Notes: a model not told the origin generated them from the letters alone. DNA of 64,000 nt from Novosphingobium clariflavum (GCF_026420865.1 NZ_JAPCWC010000009.1:62001-126000); one strand, 5' to 3'; counted from the first letter of the stretch, positions 17,652 to 25,461 are shown. Made by a program: numbers and translations.

Positions 17652-19238
17652 ATGGGAGAGTTCGACTACATCGTCGTGGGCGGCGGCAGTGCCGGCTGCG
17701 TGCTGGCCAACCGCCTCAGCGCCGACCCGAACAACCGGGTCCTGCTGCTCGAAGCCGGCGGGCGGGACAATTACATCTGGATCAAGGTCCCGGTCGGCTA
17801 CCTCCACTGCATCGGCAATCCGCGCACCGACTGGTGCTATACGACGCAGCCCGAACGCCATCTCGGCGGCCGCGCGCTCGGCTATCCTCGCGGGCGGGTG
17901 CTGGGCGGCTGCTCGTCGATCAACGGCATGATCTACATGCGCGGCCAGGCGGCCGACTACGAAGGGTGGCGGCAGGCGGGCAATCCCGGCTGGGGCTGGG
18001 ACGACGTGCTGCCGCTGTTCAAGCGCGCGGAGGACCACTTCGGCGGCACCGACCGCTTCCACGGCAGCGGCGGCGAGATCCGGGTCGAACGGCAGCGGCT
18101 GCGCTGGGACATTCTCGAGGCTTTCCGCGCCGCCTGCCTCGAACAGGGCATTCCGGCGAGCGCGGATTTCAACACCGGCGACAACAACGGCGCGGGGTTC
18201 TTCGAGGTCACCCAGCGGCGCGGCTGGCGCTGGAGCGCGGCGGACGCCTTCCTGAAACCGGTGCGCAGCCGCGCCAATCTCAAGGTCGAGACCGGCGCGC
18301 TGGTCGACCGGGTGGTGTTCGAGCACGGCCGCGCGGTCGCGGTGGACTATACCCTGGGCGGTGCCATCCGCTCGGCGCGCGCGCGCGGCGAAGTGGTGCT
18401 GGCGGCAGGCGCCATCGGCTCTCCGGCGATTCTCGAGCGCAGCGGCCTCGGCGATGCGGCGCGGCTGTCCGCCCTGGGCATCGTGCCTCTGCTCGACCGG
18501 CCGGAAGTCGGCGGCAACCTGCAGGACCATCTGCAACTGCGCTGCGCCTGGCGTGTCAGCGGTGTGTCCACGCTCAACCAGCGCGCCGCGACGCTATTCG
18601 GCAAGGCGCTGATCGGGCTCGAATATATGCTCCGCCGCAGCGGGCCGATGGCGATGGCGCCGAGCCAGCTCGGGGTTTTCACCGGCAGCGATCCGCACTA
18701 TGCGACGCCCAACCTGGAATACCACGTCCAGCCGCTCAGCCTCGAGGCCTTCGGCGGCGCGCTCGATCCGTTCCCCGCCTTCACCGCCAGCGTCTGCAAC
18801 TTGCGACCGGAAAGCCGGGGCTCGACCCATATCGCCGGCGCCGATCCGGCGCTGGCCCCGGAAATCCGCCCCAACTACCTCTCGACCGAAGAGGACCTGC
18901 GTGTCGCCGCCCAGGCAATCCGCCTGACCCGCGCGATCGTCACCCGGCCGGCGCTGGCCCGCTTCACGCCCGAAGAGCTGCGCCCCGGCATCGGCTTCCA
19001 GAGCGAGGAAGACTTGCGCCAGGCCGCGGGCATGATCGGTACCACGATTTTCCACCCGGTCGGCACTGCGGCGATGGGCCGTGTCGTCGACCCGCGCCTC
19101 AAGGTGCGCGGCGTCGACAGCCTGCGGGTGATCGACGCTTCGGTGATGCCGACGATCACCTCGGGCAACACCAATGCGCCGACGATGATGATCGCCGAAA
19201 AGGGCGCCGAGATGCTGCTGGAAGACGCGCGGCGATAA
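17652..19238 (+). CDS. GMC-family FAD oxidoreductase (choline dehydrogenase-like)
   Basis: About 528 residues. The FAD dinucleotide fold is FDYIVVGGGSAGCVLANRLSADP, the PROSITE GMC motif is GRVLGGCSSINGMIYMRG, and GAIGSPAILERSGLG is the second signature. The C-terminal active site reads GTTIFHPVGTAAMG and TSGNTNAPTMMIAEKGAEML with the catalytic His and Asn. The family includes choline, PEG and aliphatic alcohol dehydrogenases; the substrate here cannot be told. No betB or transport gene is adjacent. ATG at 17652 is preferred to the TTG 6 bp upstream. Confidence 0.92.
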   Translation: MGEFDYIVVGGGSAGCVLANRLSADPNNRVLLLEAGGRDNYIWIKVPVGYLHCIGNPRTDWCYTTQPERHLGGRALGYPRGRVLGGCSSINGMIYMRGQAADYEGWRQAGNPGWGWDDVLPLFKRAEDHFGGTDRFHGSGGEIRVERQRLRWDILEAFRAACLEQGIPASADFNTGDNNGAGFFEVTQRRGWRWSAADAFLKPVRSRANLKVETGALVDRVVFEHGRAVAVDYTLGGAIRSARARGEVVLAAGAIGSPAILERSGLGDAARLSALGIVPLLDRPEVGGNLQDHLQLRCAWRVSGVSTLNQRAATLFGKALIGLEYMLRRSGPMAMAPSQLGVFTGSDPHYATPNLEYHVQPLSLEAFGGALDPFPAFTASVCNLRPESRGSTHIAGADPALAPEIRPNYLSTEEDLRVAAQAIRLTRAIVTRPALARFTPEELRPGIGFQSEEDLRQAAGMIGTTIFHPVGTAAMGRVVDPRLKVRGVDSLRVIDASVMPTITSGNTNAPTMMIAEKGAEMLLEDARR

Positions 19239-19264
19239 GGCGGATCATGCCGCGCCGCTCCCGC

Positions 19265-19287
19265 GAAATTCGCTTTTCGCGAATTTC
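19265..19287. terminator. AT-rich hairpin between convergent genes
   Basis: Perfect 9-bp stem GAAATTCGC / GCGAATTTC with loop TTTTC, 26 bp after the GMC oxidoreductase stop and 11 bp from the convergent gene's stop. It has the same 9-5-9 layout as the hairpin at 13885-13907. Confidence 0.6.
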
Positions 19288-19298
19288 CAAACGGTCTC

Positions 19299-20099
19299 TC
19301 AGGCCAGCAAGGCCCGGGTGCGCGCCACCACTTCGCCGACATAGTCCTTCGCCGCCTCGAAACCGAGCGCGGCCTGCGGCAGCGTCACGTCGATGCCCAG
19401 CGTCTTGCTGCGCGGCAGGGCATCGACGAATTCGCGCAGCGGCAGGTCACCTTCGCCCGGGATCAGACGCGGGCTGCGCGAATCGCCTTCGGCATTGCCC
19501 GAAAGCGCCCCGTCGCAGATGCGGGCATGACCGACCAGCGCGGCGTCCAGCTCGGCGATCTGGCGCACGGTCCCGCCGGTACGGAAGAAGTGCAGCGCAT
19601 CGATGGTGAGGCTGGCCTTGTCCTCGCCGATCTCATGCACGAGTTCGAGCGCTTCAGGCAGACTGCGGATCGTCAGCACTGGGGCGAAGATGATCGACAG
19701 GTCCATGCCGCGCTCCTGCGCCATGGTGGCCAGTTCGCCCAACTGGTCCCGCGCGCGCGCGCGCTCGAGCCCGTTGTCGTGCGCCGAGATGCGCTTGGCG
19801 CCGATCTCCGCGAACAGATCGAAGTCCCCCGCACGCTGGGCGGGGGAGACCAGATCGGAGGCGGCCACGCCCTCGCCCACCTTGATGCAGATCCCGGTTT
19901 CGGCCAGCGCCGCCCTGACCGCGCGCCGCAAGGCCGCATCCTCGCGCAGCGACCAGGCGGGATAGCCCGTGTTGCTGCCGGCATCCTGCGCCAGCCCCAG
20001 CGAGACCCGCGTGCAGCCCAGTTCGGCAGCCAGCCGGATATGCTCGACCGGTCCCATTCCGGCGACCGTGCGCGACTCGATACCGAGCGGATGGGGCAT
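19299..20099 (-). CDS. Sugar phosphate isomerase/epimerase-like TIM barrel
   Basis: A 266-residue xylose-isomerase-like (AP endonuclease 2 superfamily) protein. The barrel features are LAAELGCTRVSLGL, ICIKVGEG, FAEIGAKRISAHDN, MDLSIIFAPVLTIRSLPEALELVHEIG, ASLTIDALHFFRTGG and the final acidic LIPGEGDLPLREFVDAL. Glu/Asp/His metal ligands of the fold are visible in these blocks. Substrates of this family range from inosose to hydroxypyruvate to tagatose derivatives, so none is assigned. A perfect 16-bp palindrome lies 45 bp upstream of the start and is likely its operator. Confidence 0.82.
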   Translation of the reverse strand: MPHPLGIESRTVAGMGPVEHIRLAAELGCTRVSLGLAQDAGSNTGYPAWSLREDAALRRAVRAALAETGICIKVGEGVAASDLVSPAQRAGDFDLFAEIGAKRISAHDNGLERARARDQLGELATMAQERGMDLSIIFAPVLTIRSLPEALELVHEIGEDKASLTIDALHFFRTGGTVRQIAELDAALVGHARICDGALSGNAEGDSRSPRLIPGEGDLPLREFVDALPRSKTLGIDVTLPQAALGFEAAKDYVGEVVARTRALLA

Positions 20100-20143
20100 T
20101 ATCGGATCCTCTCGTCCTTCATGGACCGTAAGACTTGTGAACC

Positions 20144-20159
20144 TTGCAGTGCACTGCAA
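20144..20159. promoter_or_regulatory. Perfect 16-bp palindromic operator candidate
   Basis: TTGCAGTGCACTGCAA is fully self-complementary. It lies between the divergent TIM-barrel gene (start 20099, minus) and the cupin gene (start 20210, plus), at the right distance to overlap a promoter of the former. The regulator is not encoded next to it. Confidence 0.55.
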
Positions 20160-20209
20160 TGCTTCCCAATATCGTGCCCCGCGAGCCAATGCACGCATGA
20201 AAGGATTGC

Positions 20210-20683
20210 ATGTCCGATCCCGCCCAAATCCCCTCCCGAATAATCGCGCGCCTCGGCCTCGAACCGCACCCGGAAGGCGGCTGGTATCGCCAGACCTGGC
20301 GGGCGGAAGCGGCAACGGAAGGGCAGGACGGTCGCCCCACGGCCACGGCGATCTATTTCCTGCTCGAAGAGCACCAGCGCTCGCATTGGCACCGGGTGGA
20401 CGGTGCCGAATTGTGGTTCTGGCATGCCGGGGCCCCGGTCGCGCTGCTGACCGCCCCCGGCGATTCCGGCCCGGTCACGCGCACCGTGCTGGGTCCGCAG
20501 GTCCTCGACGGCGAGGCCGGACAGGCACTGGTGCCGACCGGCCACTGGCAGGCCAGCGAACCGATCGGCGGCTGGGCCCTGGTGAGCTGCGTGGTTTCGC
20601 CCGGTTTTCACTTCGGCGGCTTCGAACTTGCCGCTCCGGGCTGGGCGCCCGGGCAGACGCCGGGCGCTGCGGCGCAACCCTGA
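20210..20683 (+). CDS. Cupin-fold protein, DUF985 family
   Basis: A 157-residue single-domain cupin of the DUF985 type: IIARLGLEPHPEGGWYRQTWR, then TAIYFLLEEHQRSHWHRVDGAELWFWHAGAP with the metal-binding-like His/Glu cluster, and LVPTGHWQASEPIGGWALVSCVVSPGFHFGGFEL. The family is structurally known but has no firm activity; some members are near sugar or stress genes. It is divergent from the sugar-isomerase-like gene, which hints at shared control. Confidence 0.88.
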   Translation: MSDPAQIPSRIIARLGLEPHPEGGWYRQTWRAEAATEGQDGRPTATAIYFLLEEHQRSHWHRVDGAELWFWHAGAPVALLTAPGDSGPVTRTVLGPQVLDGEAGQALVPTGHWQASEPIGGWALVSCVVSPGFHFGGFELAAPGWAPGQTPGAAAQP

Positions 20684-21274
20684 TCAGCCGACCAAGCAGC
20701 CGCCGCCTTCGCTCGTCCTCGTGCCATCCCCCTTGTACCAGGTGGCGATCGGCCCGGCCTTCTCGTCGTAGTAGCAGACCGCGGAAACCTGGTTGCTCGC
20801 CGCATCGACATGCACGGCATAATTGTGCGCGCCGCAGTTGTGCAGTTCGCAGCGCGAGGCGGCGATGGCCGCGCCGATCCGCTTGACCGGTCCCACCGGC
20901 CCCTTCATCGCCGCGATGGCGGCTGCGACCGCAGGATCGCCCACCGCCGCCGCCACGCCGGAGACAACGGCGGGATCGTCAAAAAAGGCATGGTCCCCGA
21001 CCTTGTCGAGCGGACTGTGACCGACATAGACCGAGAGATCCGGTCCGGCATTGGCCGAAGGTGCCTGTACAGGTGCCAGTGCAGGTGCCGGTGTGGGTGC
21101 CGGTGTGGGTGCCGGTGTGGGTGACGGCGTAGCTGTGGGTGCGGGCGTGGAACTCTTGCCGCTGCACCCCGCGAAGCCCAGCAGCACGGCGAGCAGCACC
21201 GCGAGCACCACGGCCGCCCCTGCCATGCCGCGCCGGTTCCGGGATTCGCGCTGCAACTGCCGCACATGCTGCAT
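20684..21274 (-). CDS. Putative lipoprotein with Pro/Ala/Thr repeat spacer
   Basis: A 196-residue protein. A basic N-terminus and long hydrophobic segment (AAVVLAVLLAVLLGFAGC-SGK) end in a cysteine that fits a lipobox. A low-complexity spacer TPAPTATPSPTPAPTPAPTPAPALAPVQ follows, then a domain with paired cysteines (SRCELHNCGAHNYAVHVD and VSAVCYYDEKAGPIATWYKGDGTRTSEGGGCLVG). The C-terminal domain looks disulfide-stabilised. I recognise no family. The spacer is coded by near-identical 12-bp DNA repeats that could vary in number by slippage. Confidence 0.7.
   Translation of the reverse strand: MQHVRQLQRESRNRRGMAGAAVVLAVLLAVLLGFAGCSGKSSTPAPTATPSPTPAPTPAPTPAPALAPVQAPSANAGPDLSVYVGHSPLDKVGDHAFFDDPAVVSGVAAAVGDPAVAAAIAAMKGPVGPVKRIGAAIAASRCELHNCGAHNYAVHVDAASNQVSAVCYYDEKAGPIATWYKGDGTRTSEGGGCLVG
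21060..21130. repeat. Short tandem repeat, 12-bp unit
   Basis: Consecutive copies of GGTGCCGGTGTG (plus strand), with diverged copies at both ends, encode the PAPTPAPTP spacer of the minus-strand lipoprotein gene. Confidence 0.75.
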
Positions 21275-21383
21275 CGGATCGTTTCCTCATGCGATGGAAA
21301 GCCCGCAGCCTCGCGGGCCCTCACCCGCCCCCGCGCCATTATGAGCCCGTGCCGGCGCCGCTGTCCACCCGCAAGCGGGCCCC

Positions 21384-21695
21384 TCAGCCGCGAATGGCGG
21401 GACGCAAACGCAGCGCCATCATGATCACCAGCGGCCAGAACAGGGTTGCCGCGATATCGCCTAGGGTATCGGGCCAATTCCACGAACCGTGGGCAAGGCG
21501 GTCGACATATTCGTTGATGCCTTCCGCCAGGGCCACCACCAGGAACGGCGCTGGCGTACTCAGCTTGCGGCGCATGATCATCGCCGCCAGCAACCAGATG
21601 GCCAGCCCTGCATAAGTATGCGCGAACTTGTCGGGAGAGGGACATTGGCTGACGATCCAGCTGATCAGCCGCTCATATTGGTGAACCAGTTCCAT
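21384..21695 (-). CDS. Small membrane protein, VanZ-like
   Basis: A 103-residue protein with probably three membrane helices: DKFAHTYAGLAIWLLAAMIM, STPAPFLVVALAEGINEYVDRL and DTLGDIAATLFWPLVIMMALRL. The arrangement DK-FAH-Y at the first helix, and a conserved E-N/D-D polar pattern in the second and third helices, recalls VanZ/DUF2279-type proteins, but the match is weak. It is a single gene with an unknown role. Confidence 0.6.
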   Translation of the reverse strand: MELVHQYERLISWIVSQCPSPDKFAHTYAGLAIWLLAAMIMRRKLSTPAPFLVVALAEGINEYVDRLAHGSWNWPDTLGDIAATLFWPLVIMMALRLRPAIRG

Positions 21696-21810
21696 GGCGC
21701 AGGCTTATGCTGCACAGCAGCATTGCGGTCCAGAGCGCGCCAACCTGCCCTGTGCATGACACGCCGTCATATCCCCGGTCGCCGCCCCCCCAAAGAAAGG
21801 CCCGGATGCC

Positions 21811-21844
21811 ACAAGGCGCGCCGGATTTCTCCGCCGCGCCTTGT
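21811..21844. repeat. Long hairpin, 10 bp plus 4 bp stem
   Basis: ACAAGGCGCG / CGCGCCTTGT encloses CGGA-TTTC-TCCG with one C:C mismatch. It sits in the 309-bp gap between a VanZ-like gene and the next minus-strand gene. No T-run follows on either strand. Confidence 0.65.
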
Positions 21845-21901
21845 CCTTCTCCCCAAGCCTCGGCCCGGCGCCCCGGTTGTCCGGGTGCGCGAGTTGCAAA
21901 C

Positions 21902-22007
21902 TAGAGCGTTTTTCGAACGGAGCGGAACACGCCGTGACCCGGAAAAACGCGGAAAACAAAGACTCTGGAGAGCCCGATCTGATTCAATCAGATCGGAAAA
22001 CGCTCTA
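21902..22007. repeat. 106-bp palindromic repeat element, intact copy
   Basis: The outer arms TAGAGCGTTTTTCG (21902-21915) and CGGAAAACGCTCTA (21994-22007) are inverted with one mismatch. Inside the right part is a second perfect hairpin, CGATCTGATT-C-AATCAGATCG (21974-21994). The right end overlaps the last bases of the downstream minus-strand gene (stop at 22005). A degenerate copy occurs at 30812-30869, so this is a dispersed extragenic repeat. Confidence 0.8.
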
Positions 22008-22394
22008 AAGCGCCACCCTGCGCTGCATGCGTGCCAGCGCCCGATCGATCGCATCACGCGCGGCGCCAGCCACGGTGCCCGAGACCACCCGGTAGACGAT
22101 CCGCCCCCCTTCCAGCGAATAGGCTACGGTCGCCATGTCGTCGTTGAAGCTCGACAGGTAGAGCGTGGGCTTGCGCTGGATGAGGGCGAGATCGTCCGCT
22201 CGGGGAACCAGGGTATCGCGCAGAAGATAGGCGCCGGTCATCGCCGTTTCGGGATTGGACACCTCCGAGGCCGCCCCTTCGGACAGGGCCGGCAGCGGCA
22301 CTGCGGCAGACAGGTCCCGCGCCTGGACGGACATGGTTGTCGCCAGCGCGAAGGCCACAAGGCCCACCTGCAATGCTGCCAGGAATCGCTTCAT
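22005..22394 (-). CDS. Small exported protein, unknown function
   Basis: A 129-residue protein. A signal peptide (RFLAALQVGLVAFALATTMSVQA-RD) is followed by a region with TLYLSSFNDDMATVAYSLEGGRIVYRVVSGTVAGAARDAIDRALARMQRRVAL, a small alpha/beta domain. No family is recognised. The start at 22394 has GAAGAGGA a few bases upstream. Its stop codon lies at the edge of the dispersed palindromic repeat 21902-22007, so the element abuts the 3' end exactly. Confidence 0.65.
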   Translation of the reverse strand: MKRFLAALQVGLVAFALATTMSVQARDLSAAVPLPALSEGAASEVSNPETAMTGAYLLRDTLVPRADDLALIQRKPTLYLSSFNDDMATVAYSLEGGRIVYRVVSGTVAGAARDAIDRALARMQRRVAL

Positions 22395-22699
22395 GACATC
22401 ATCCTCTTCCAGTGGCGGTACCGTTCGTGCGGACCGCCTTGTCCTGAGCGGCGACCATACCAGCCGGCAGCACGATTCCAAAGCGCTGTTTGCCATGAGA
22501 GACGCGCCCGGCCTCATCCGTTCGGAGCAGTGACCGCCGCGCCTGGTCCCGCCGCCGGCCGCAAAACCTGCCCTGTCCGCCGATCCTCGACCGGTCCGGC
22601 CGGGCACCGTCATGACAGTTGCCGCATTTCGTGAGAGCTTCCTCCCACCCACGCCGGCTCCGGCTCCGGCTTTCGGCGCAGCAGCAAAAGGACCTTGCG
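22395..22699. other. 305-bp divergent intergenic region, no gene seen
   Basis: Lies between the minus-strand exported protein and osmC. I see no coding frame with family resemblance and no hairpin or repeat. It presumably holds the two promoters. Confidence 0.6.
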
Positions 22700-23128
22700 A
22701 TGACCACCAATTCCGCCTCCGCCCGCTACGAAGGACTCGGCAAGGACGGCAAGGGTTCGATCACCACCCGCTCGGGCGTGCTGTCGGACCAGCCCTACGG
22801 CTTCGGCACCCGCTTTGAAGGCAAGCCCGGCACCAATCCCGAAGAACTGATCGCCGCCGCTCATGCCGCCTGTTTCACGATGGCCACCAGCTTCGGCCTC
22901 GCCAAGGCCGGCTATGCGGACGGCACGCTCGACACCCAGTGCACGGTGACGCTCGACCAGGCCGATGGCGGCTTCGCGGTCACGAAGTCGGCGCTGGTGC
23001 TCAAGGGCGCGATCCCGGGCATTTCTGCCGAAGACTTCGCCAAGATCGCCGAGGAGGCGGAACAGAACTGTCCGATCTCCAAGCTGCTGGACTGCGAGAT
23101 CACACTCGAGAAGTCGCTGGAAAGCTGA
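22700..23128 (+). CDS. osmC: OsmC-family peroxiredoxin
   Basis: A 142-residue OsmC/Ohr protein. The peroxidatic cysteine is in NPEELIAAAHAACFTMATSFGLAKAGY, the resolving cysteine is in AEEAEQNCPISKLLDC, and the start SARYEGLGKDGKGSITTRSGVLSDQPYGFGTRFEGKPGTNP is typical of OsmC rather than Ohr. It reduces organic hydroperoxides with thiol cofactors. The ATG at 22700 follows AAAAGGACCTTGCG; earlier codons in the frame do not look like the family. Confidence 0.93.
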   Translation: MTTNSASARYEGLGKDGKGSITTRSGVLSDQPYGFGTRFEGKPGTNPEELIAAAHAACFTMATSFGLAKAGYADGTLDTQCTVTLDQADGGFAVTKSALVLKGAIPGISAEDFAKIAEEAEQNCPISKLLDCEITLEKSLES

Positions 23129-23135
23129 GGCCGGC

Positions 23136-23171
23136 GGGACGGTCGGCGCCCGTGGCGGCGCCAGCCGTCCC
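23136..23171. terminator. Long GC hairpin after osmC
   Basis: 15-bp arms GGGACGGTCGGCGCC and GGCGCCAGCCGTCCC pair with two mismatches around a 6-nt loop, 7 bp after the osmC stop. It lacks a T-run. Confidence 0.6.
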
Positions 23172-23268
23172 GGCGTGGGACTCCGGCCCCTGGGGACCTT
23201 GCCCCCCAGGGAACGGGAGAATGCCCCGGGCGTTGTGAGAGCGGAGGACAACCAACAGAGGATCGCCC

Positions 23269-23544
23269 TTGGCACACCGTACTTCGCTGACCGCAGGCGC
23301 CGTCGTCGCTGCGGCAGGCGCCATTACCCTGGGGGCACTGACCGGCGCCGTCCTGCCCGCCGGAACCGATCGCGCTTCCGCCCGCGCCGACCGGCCCGCC
23401 CCGACCCATAGAGGCGCCGCTGCCACAGCCGAGCCGGCCCAAACGCAGTTGCCCCAAACACAGTTGCCCCAGACACACTTCGCCGCACCCGAAGTGACGG
23501 CCGCCCGCCAGGAACCGAGCGCCCGGATTCCGCTGGCGCCCTGA
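23269..23544 (+). CDS. Small Ala/Pro-rich exported protein, uncertain
   Basis: A 91-residue frame beginning with TTG at 23269. An N-terminal hydrophobic stretch (LTAGAVVAAAGAITLGALTGAVLP) could be a signal or anchor. The remainder is low-complexity, with a 6-residue repeat QTQLPQTQLPQTH encoded by near-identical DNA. GGAGGACAACC lies about 20 bp upstream of the start, farther than usual. It could be a real tiny envelope protein or a fortuitous frame. Confidence 0.4.
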   Translation: MAHRTSLTAGAVVAAAGAITLGALTGAVLPAGTDRASARADRPAPTHRGAAATAEPAQTQLPQTQLPQTHFAAPEVTAARQEPSARIPLAP

Positions 23545-23597
23545 GCGGCGTGGACGGACCGCCCCCGATGCTTCCGCCGCCTTAACGGGCGGCAACC

Positions 23598-24113
23598 TTA
23601 TCTGGCAGGTGCACGGTCGCTCGCGGCGCAGCCCTTGCGCAATTCGTCTCCGATCTTGAGCAGGGCGCTGAACGGATAGTGCTTGTCCGACATGCCGTCG
23701 CTGCACGGCCCCGGCCCGATCGCCAGCGTGAAGGAGCGCACCGTTTGCCCATCATGGGCGCCGCCGGTTGCGCCGCCTTCCAGCTCGCCGCTGTAGGACA
23801 GGCCGCCACGTCCGGCGAAGCGGCTGACCCGGCCCTGTTCGCCATCCGGGGATTCGGGAGTGCGATAGGTCAGCACCTCACCGCGAATCTCGGCGTTCCA
23901 GAACGGTTCCGTGCCGATGATTCGCACCCCCTCACCCGCCGCGATGCCGTTCCACGGCCGGTGGTCGTCGCGATCGCCGGGGACCGCATGGGCACCGCTG
24001 CTGTCATGACATGACGCCAGCAGAACACTCGCCGTCAGCACCAGCACGCAGGCGATAGAGCGCCCGGCCGCAGCCTGGCGCCGGGTCTCCCAAGTATCGG
24101 ATCGCATTGGCAT
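23598..24113 (-). CDS. Putative lipoprotein with GTEPFW domain (COG3650-like)
   Basis: A 171-residue protein. The signal peptide ends in lipobox LLASC-H. The mature part starts with a charged spacer and then VRIIGTEPFWNAEIRGEVLTYRTPES, the GTEPFW motif found in bacterial membrane proteins of the COG3650 type and in some META-domain heat-shock lipoproteins. It continues with two cysteines (GPCSDGMSDKHYPFSALLKIGDELRKGCAA) that could form a disulfide. The DGMSD-YPF segment is the conserved C-terminal motif of this family. Role unknown. Confidence 0.75.
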   Translation of the reverse strand: MPMRSDTWETRRQAAAGRSIACVLVLTASVLLASCHDSSGAHAVPGDRDDHRPWNGIAAGEGVRIIGTEPFWNAEIRGEVLTYRTPESPDGEQGRVSRFAGRGGLSYSGELEGGATGGAHDGQTVRSFTLAIGPGPCSDGMSDKHYPFSALLKIGDELRKGCAASDRAPAR

Positions 24114-24436
24114 CCTGCCAGCCTACCGGCGCCCGGAAGCCCCGGCAAGAGCCGGCCGGCGCCCCCTCCGATTGCAGTGACTGCATCCTGCAAGAATGCC
24201 CTCCGGTCAGCCCCGGCTCCGCCACCGAGGCCGAAATTTCCCGAAATGACACGGTTTATCGGCCACGGAGGCTAAGCGCATAACTTGTCGGAGTTTTTCC
24301 TTTGAGTTGCACTTTTCTCAACACTGGTGGCATTTGTTGCCATTGCGAACAACTGGCCCGCGACACATGTTGCACTGCAACAAGATAAGAGATGCCCCAA
24401 GGCAATCTCCCGCTTCTTGAGAAAAAGGATTTTGCC
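24114..24436. other. 323-bp promoter region upstream of a small exported protein gene
   Basis: No gene is seen. The right half is AT-richer than its surroundings and contains the palindrome at 24368-24382 and direct copies of TTGC/GCAA (TTGTTGCCATTGCGAACAA at 24334-24352). It looks like a strong, regulated promoter region for the plus-strand gene at 24437. Confidence 0.5.
24368..24382. promoter_or_regulatory. Palindromic site TGTTGCA-C-TGCAACA
   Basis: Perfect 15-bp inverted repeat around a central C, 55 bp ahead of the ATG at 24437. TGC/GCA palindromes of this kind are bound by PhaR/AniA-type regulators ahead of phasin genes in other alphaproteobacteria. That link is by likeness only. Confidence 0.45.
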
Positions 24437-24730
24437 ATGTTCAAGACTGTCTTTGCCGGTGCCGCCGCTCTTGCCGCCGTTTTCGCCACCTCTGCCCAGG
24501 CCGAAGACGCCCGCAGCTTCTCGCATGACGGCGTTCACTACAACTACACCACCGCCCAGAAGGGCAAGGTGACCGTGATCTCGGGCACCGCTTCGGGCCA
24601 GGTTCCGTTCCGCCTCTACGTCAGCGGCAACCGCGTGACCGGCACCTACAACTCGCGCAACGTCGACTTCCGTCTGGCCGACGCCCGCAACGCGCTCGCC
24701 GCCGAGCAGGCTGCCGCCCTCACCCAGTAA
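24437..24730 (+). CDS. Small secreted protein of unknown function
   Basis: A 97-residue protein with a clear signal peptide (TVFAGAAALAAVFATSAQA-ED). The mature 75 residues read EDARSFSHDGVHYNYTTAQKGKVTVISGTASGQVPFRLYVSGNRVTGTYNSRNVDFRLADARNA, probably a small beta-rich domain. AAAAAGGA lies about 6 nt before the ATG. A strong bidirectional terminator follows. It has the organisation of an abundantly expressed periplasmic protein. No family name recognised. Confidence 0.85.
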   Translation: MFKTVFAGAAALAAVFATSAQAEDARSFSHDGVHYNYTTAQKGKVTVISGTASGQVPFRLYVSGNRVTGTYNSRNVDFRLADARNALAAEQAAALTQ

Positions 24731-24783
24731 GGGGGAGGCGTCGCTGCCGCCCCGCCGGGCAGGCCAGCGTAGCCACTGATTGT

Positions 24784-24821
24784 AAAAAGGCCGCCGCTCC
24801 CCTGGGAACGGCGGCCTTTTT
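24784..24821. terminator. Bidirectional intrinsic terminator
   Basis: Perfect 13-bp stem AAAAAGGCCGCCG / CGGCGGCCTTTTT with a 12-nt loop and T5 runs on both strands. It serves the plus gene ending at 24730 and the minus gene ending at 24870. Confidence 0.93.
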
Positions 24822-24869
24822 GCATGTCCGGTCGGTCCCCTGGCGCCGGACCGAAAGACAAAACGCGCT

Positions 24870-25265
24870 TCAATGCCGCCGGTCGAGCAGGGCCTTGTGG
24901 GAGACGAGGCGAATTTCGAGATCGCCGTCGTCGTCGACCCCGTGTGTCTCGGCGATCCGGGCCCGCAGCACGGCGATCTCGTCCTCGCCGAGATCCGCGC
25001 CGATCGGGTAGCGGGCGATCACCAGCCCATCGACGACATCGACCACGCTGAAGTGGCTCGACAGGCAGGCCGCCGCCAGGGCATCGAGGTCCAGCCCTTC
25101 GGCCAGGCTCCAGGTCTTGCCCTCGCGCGAGCGGATCTCCTTGCGGCAAAACCGGCAGGTACACAGCACTGAGCCGTCTTCCTCCCGCCGTCGCCGTCCC
25201 TCGGGCTGATGCGCGCCCTTGAACCAGCAAGGTGTCATCGCAAAGCTGTCGCGCCGTGTGTACAT
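24870..25265 (-). CDS. Hypothetical protein with zinc-ribbon-like cysteines
   Basis: A 131-residue protein. An N-terminal cluster TPCWFKGAHQPEGRRRREEDGSVLCTCRFCRKEIRSREGKTWSLAEGLDLDAL has four cysteines in C-x(n)-CTC-RFC form, suggesting a metal-binding knuckle. The C-terminal part SHFSVVDVVDGLVIARYPIGADLGEDEIAVLRARIAETHGVDDDGDLEIRLVSHKALLDRR looks like a small alpha/beta domain. I do not recognise the family. An alternative start is MTPCWF, nine codons downstream. Confidence 0.6.
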   Translation of the reverse strand: MYTRRDSFAMTPCWFKGAHQPEGRRRREEDGSVLCTCRFCRKEIRSREGKTWSLAEGLDLDALAAACLSSHFSVVDVVDGLVIARYPIGADLGEDEIAVLRARIAETHGVDDDGDLEIRLVSHKALLDRRH

Positions 25266-25461
25266 CTTCTAAAATACCCTCACGGATTGAACTTAATCGT
25301 TTCACAAGGCCTCTTGCCGCGCGGTTATCGGCGGCATGCGGAACGATGCGGAGTTCGGGAAGCGCGCCTGCCATGGCGCCTTTCCATTCACCGCACCGAC
25401 AGGGCAGGCGGGCTACCCGCCCTGCCGGAAACCAGGGCACGCAGACGGGACGCAAGGGATT

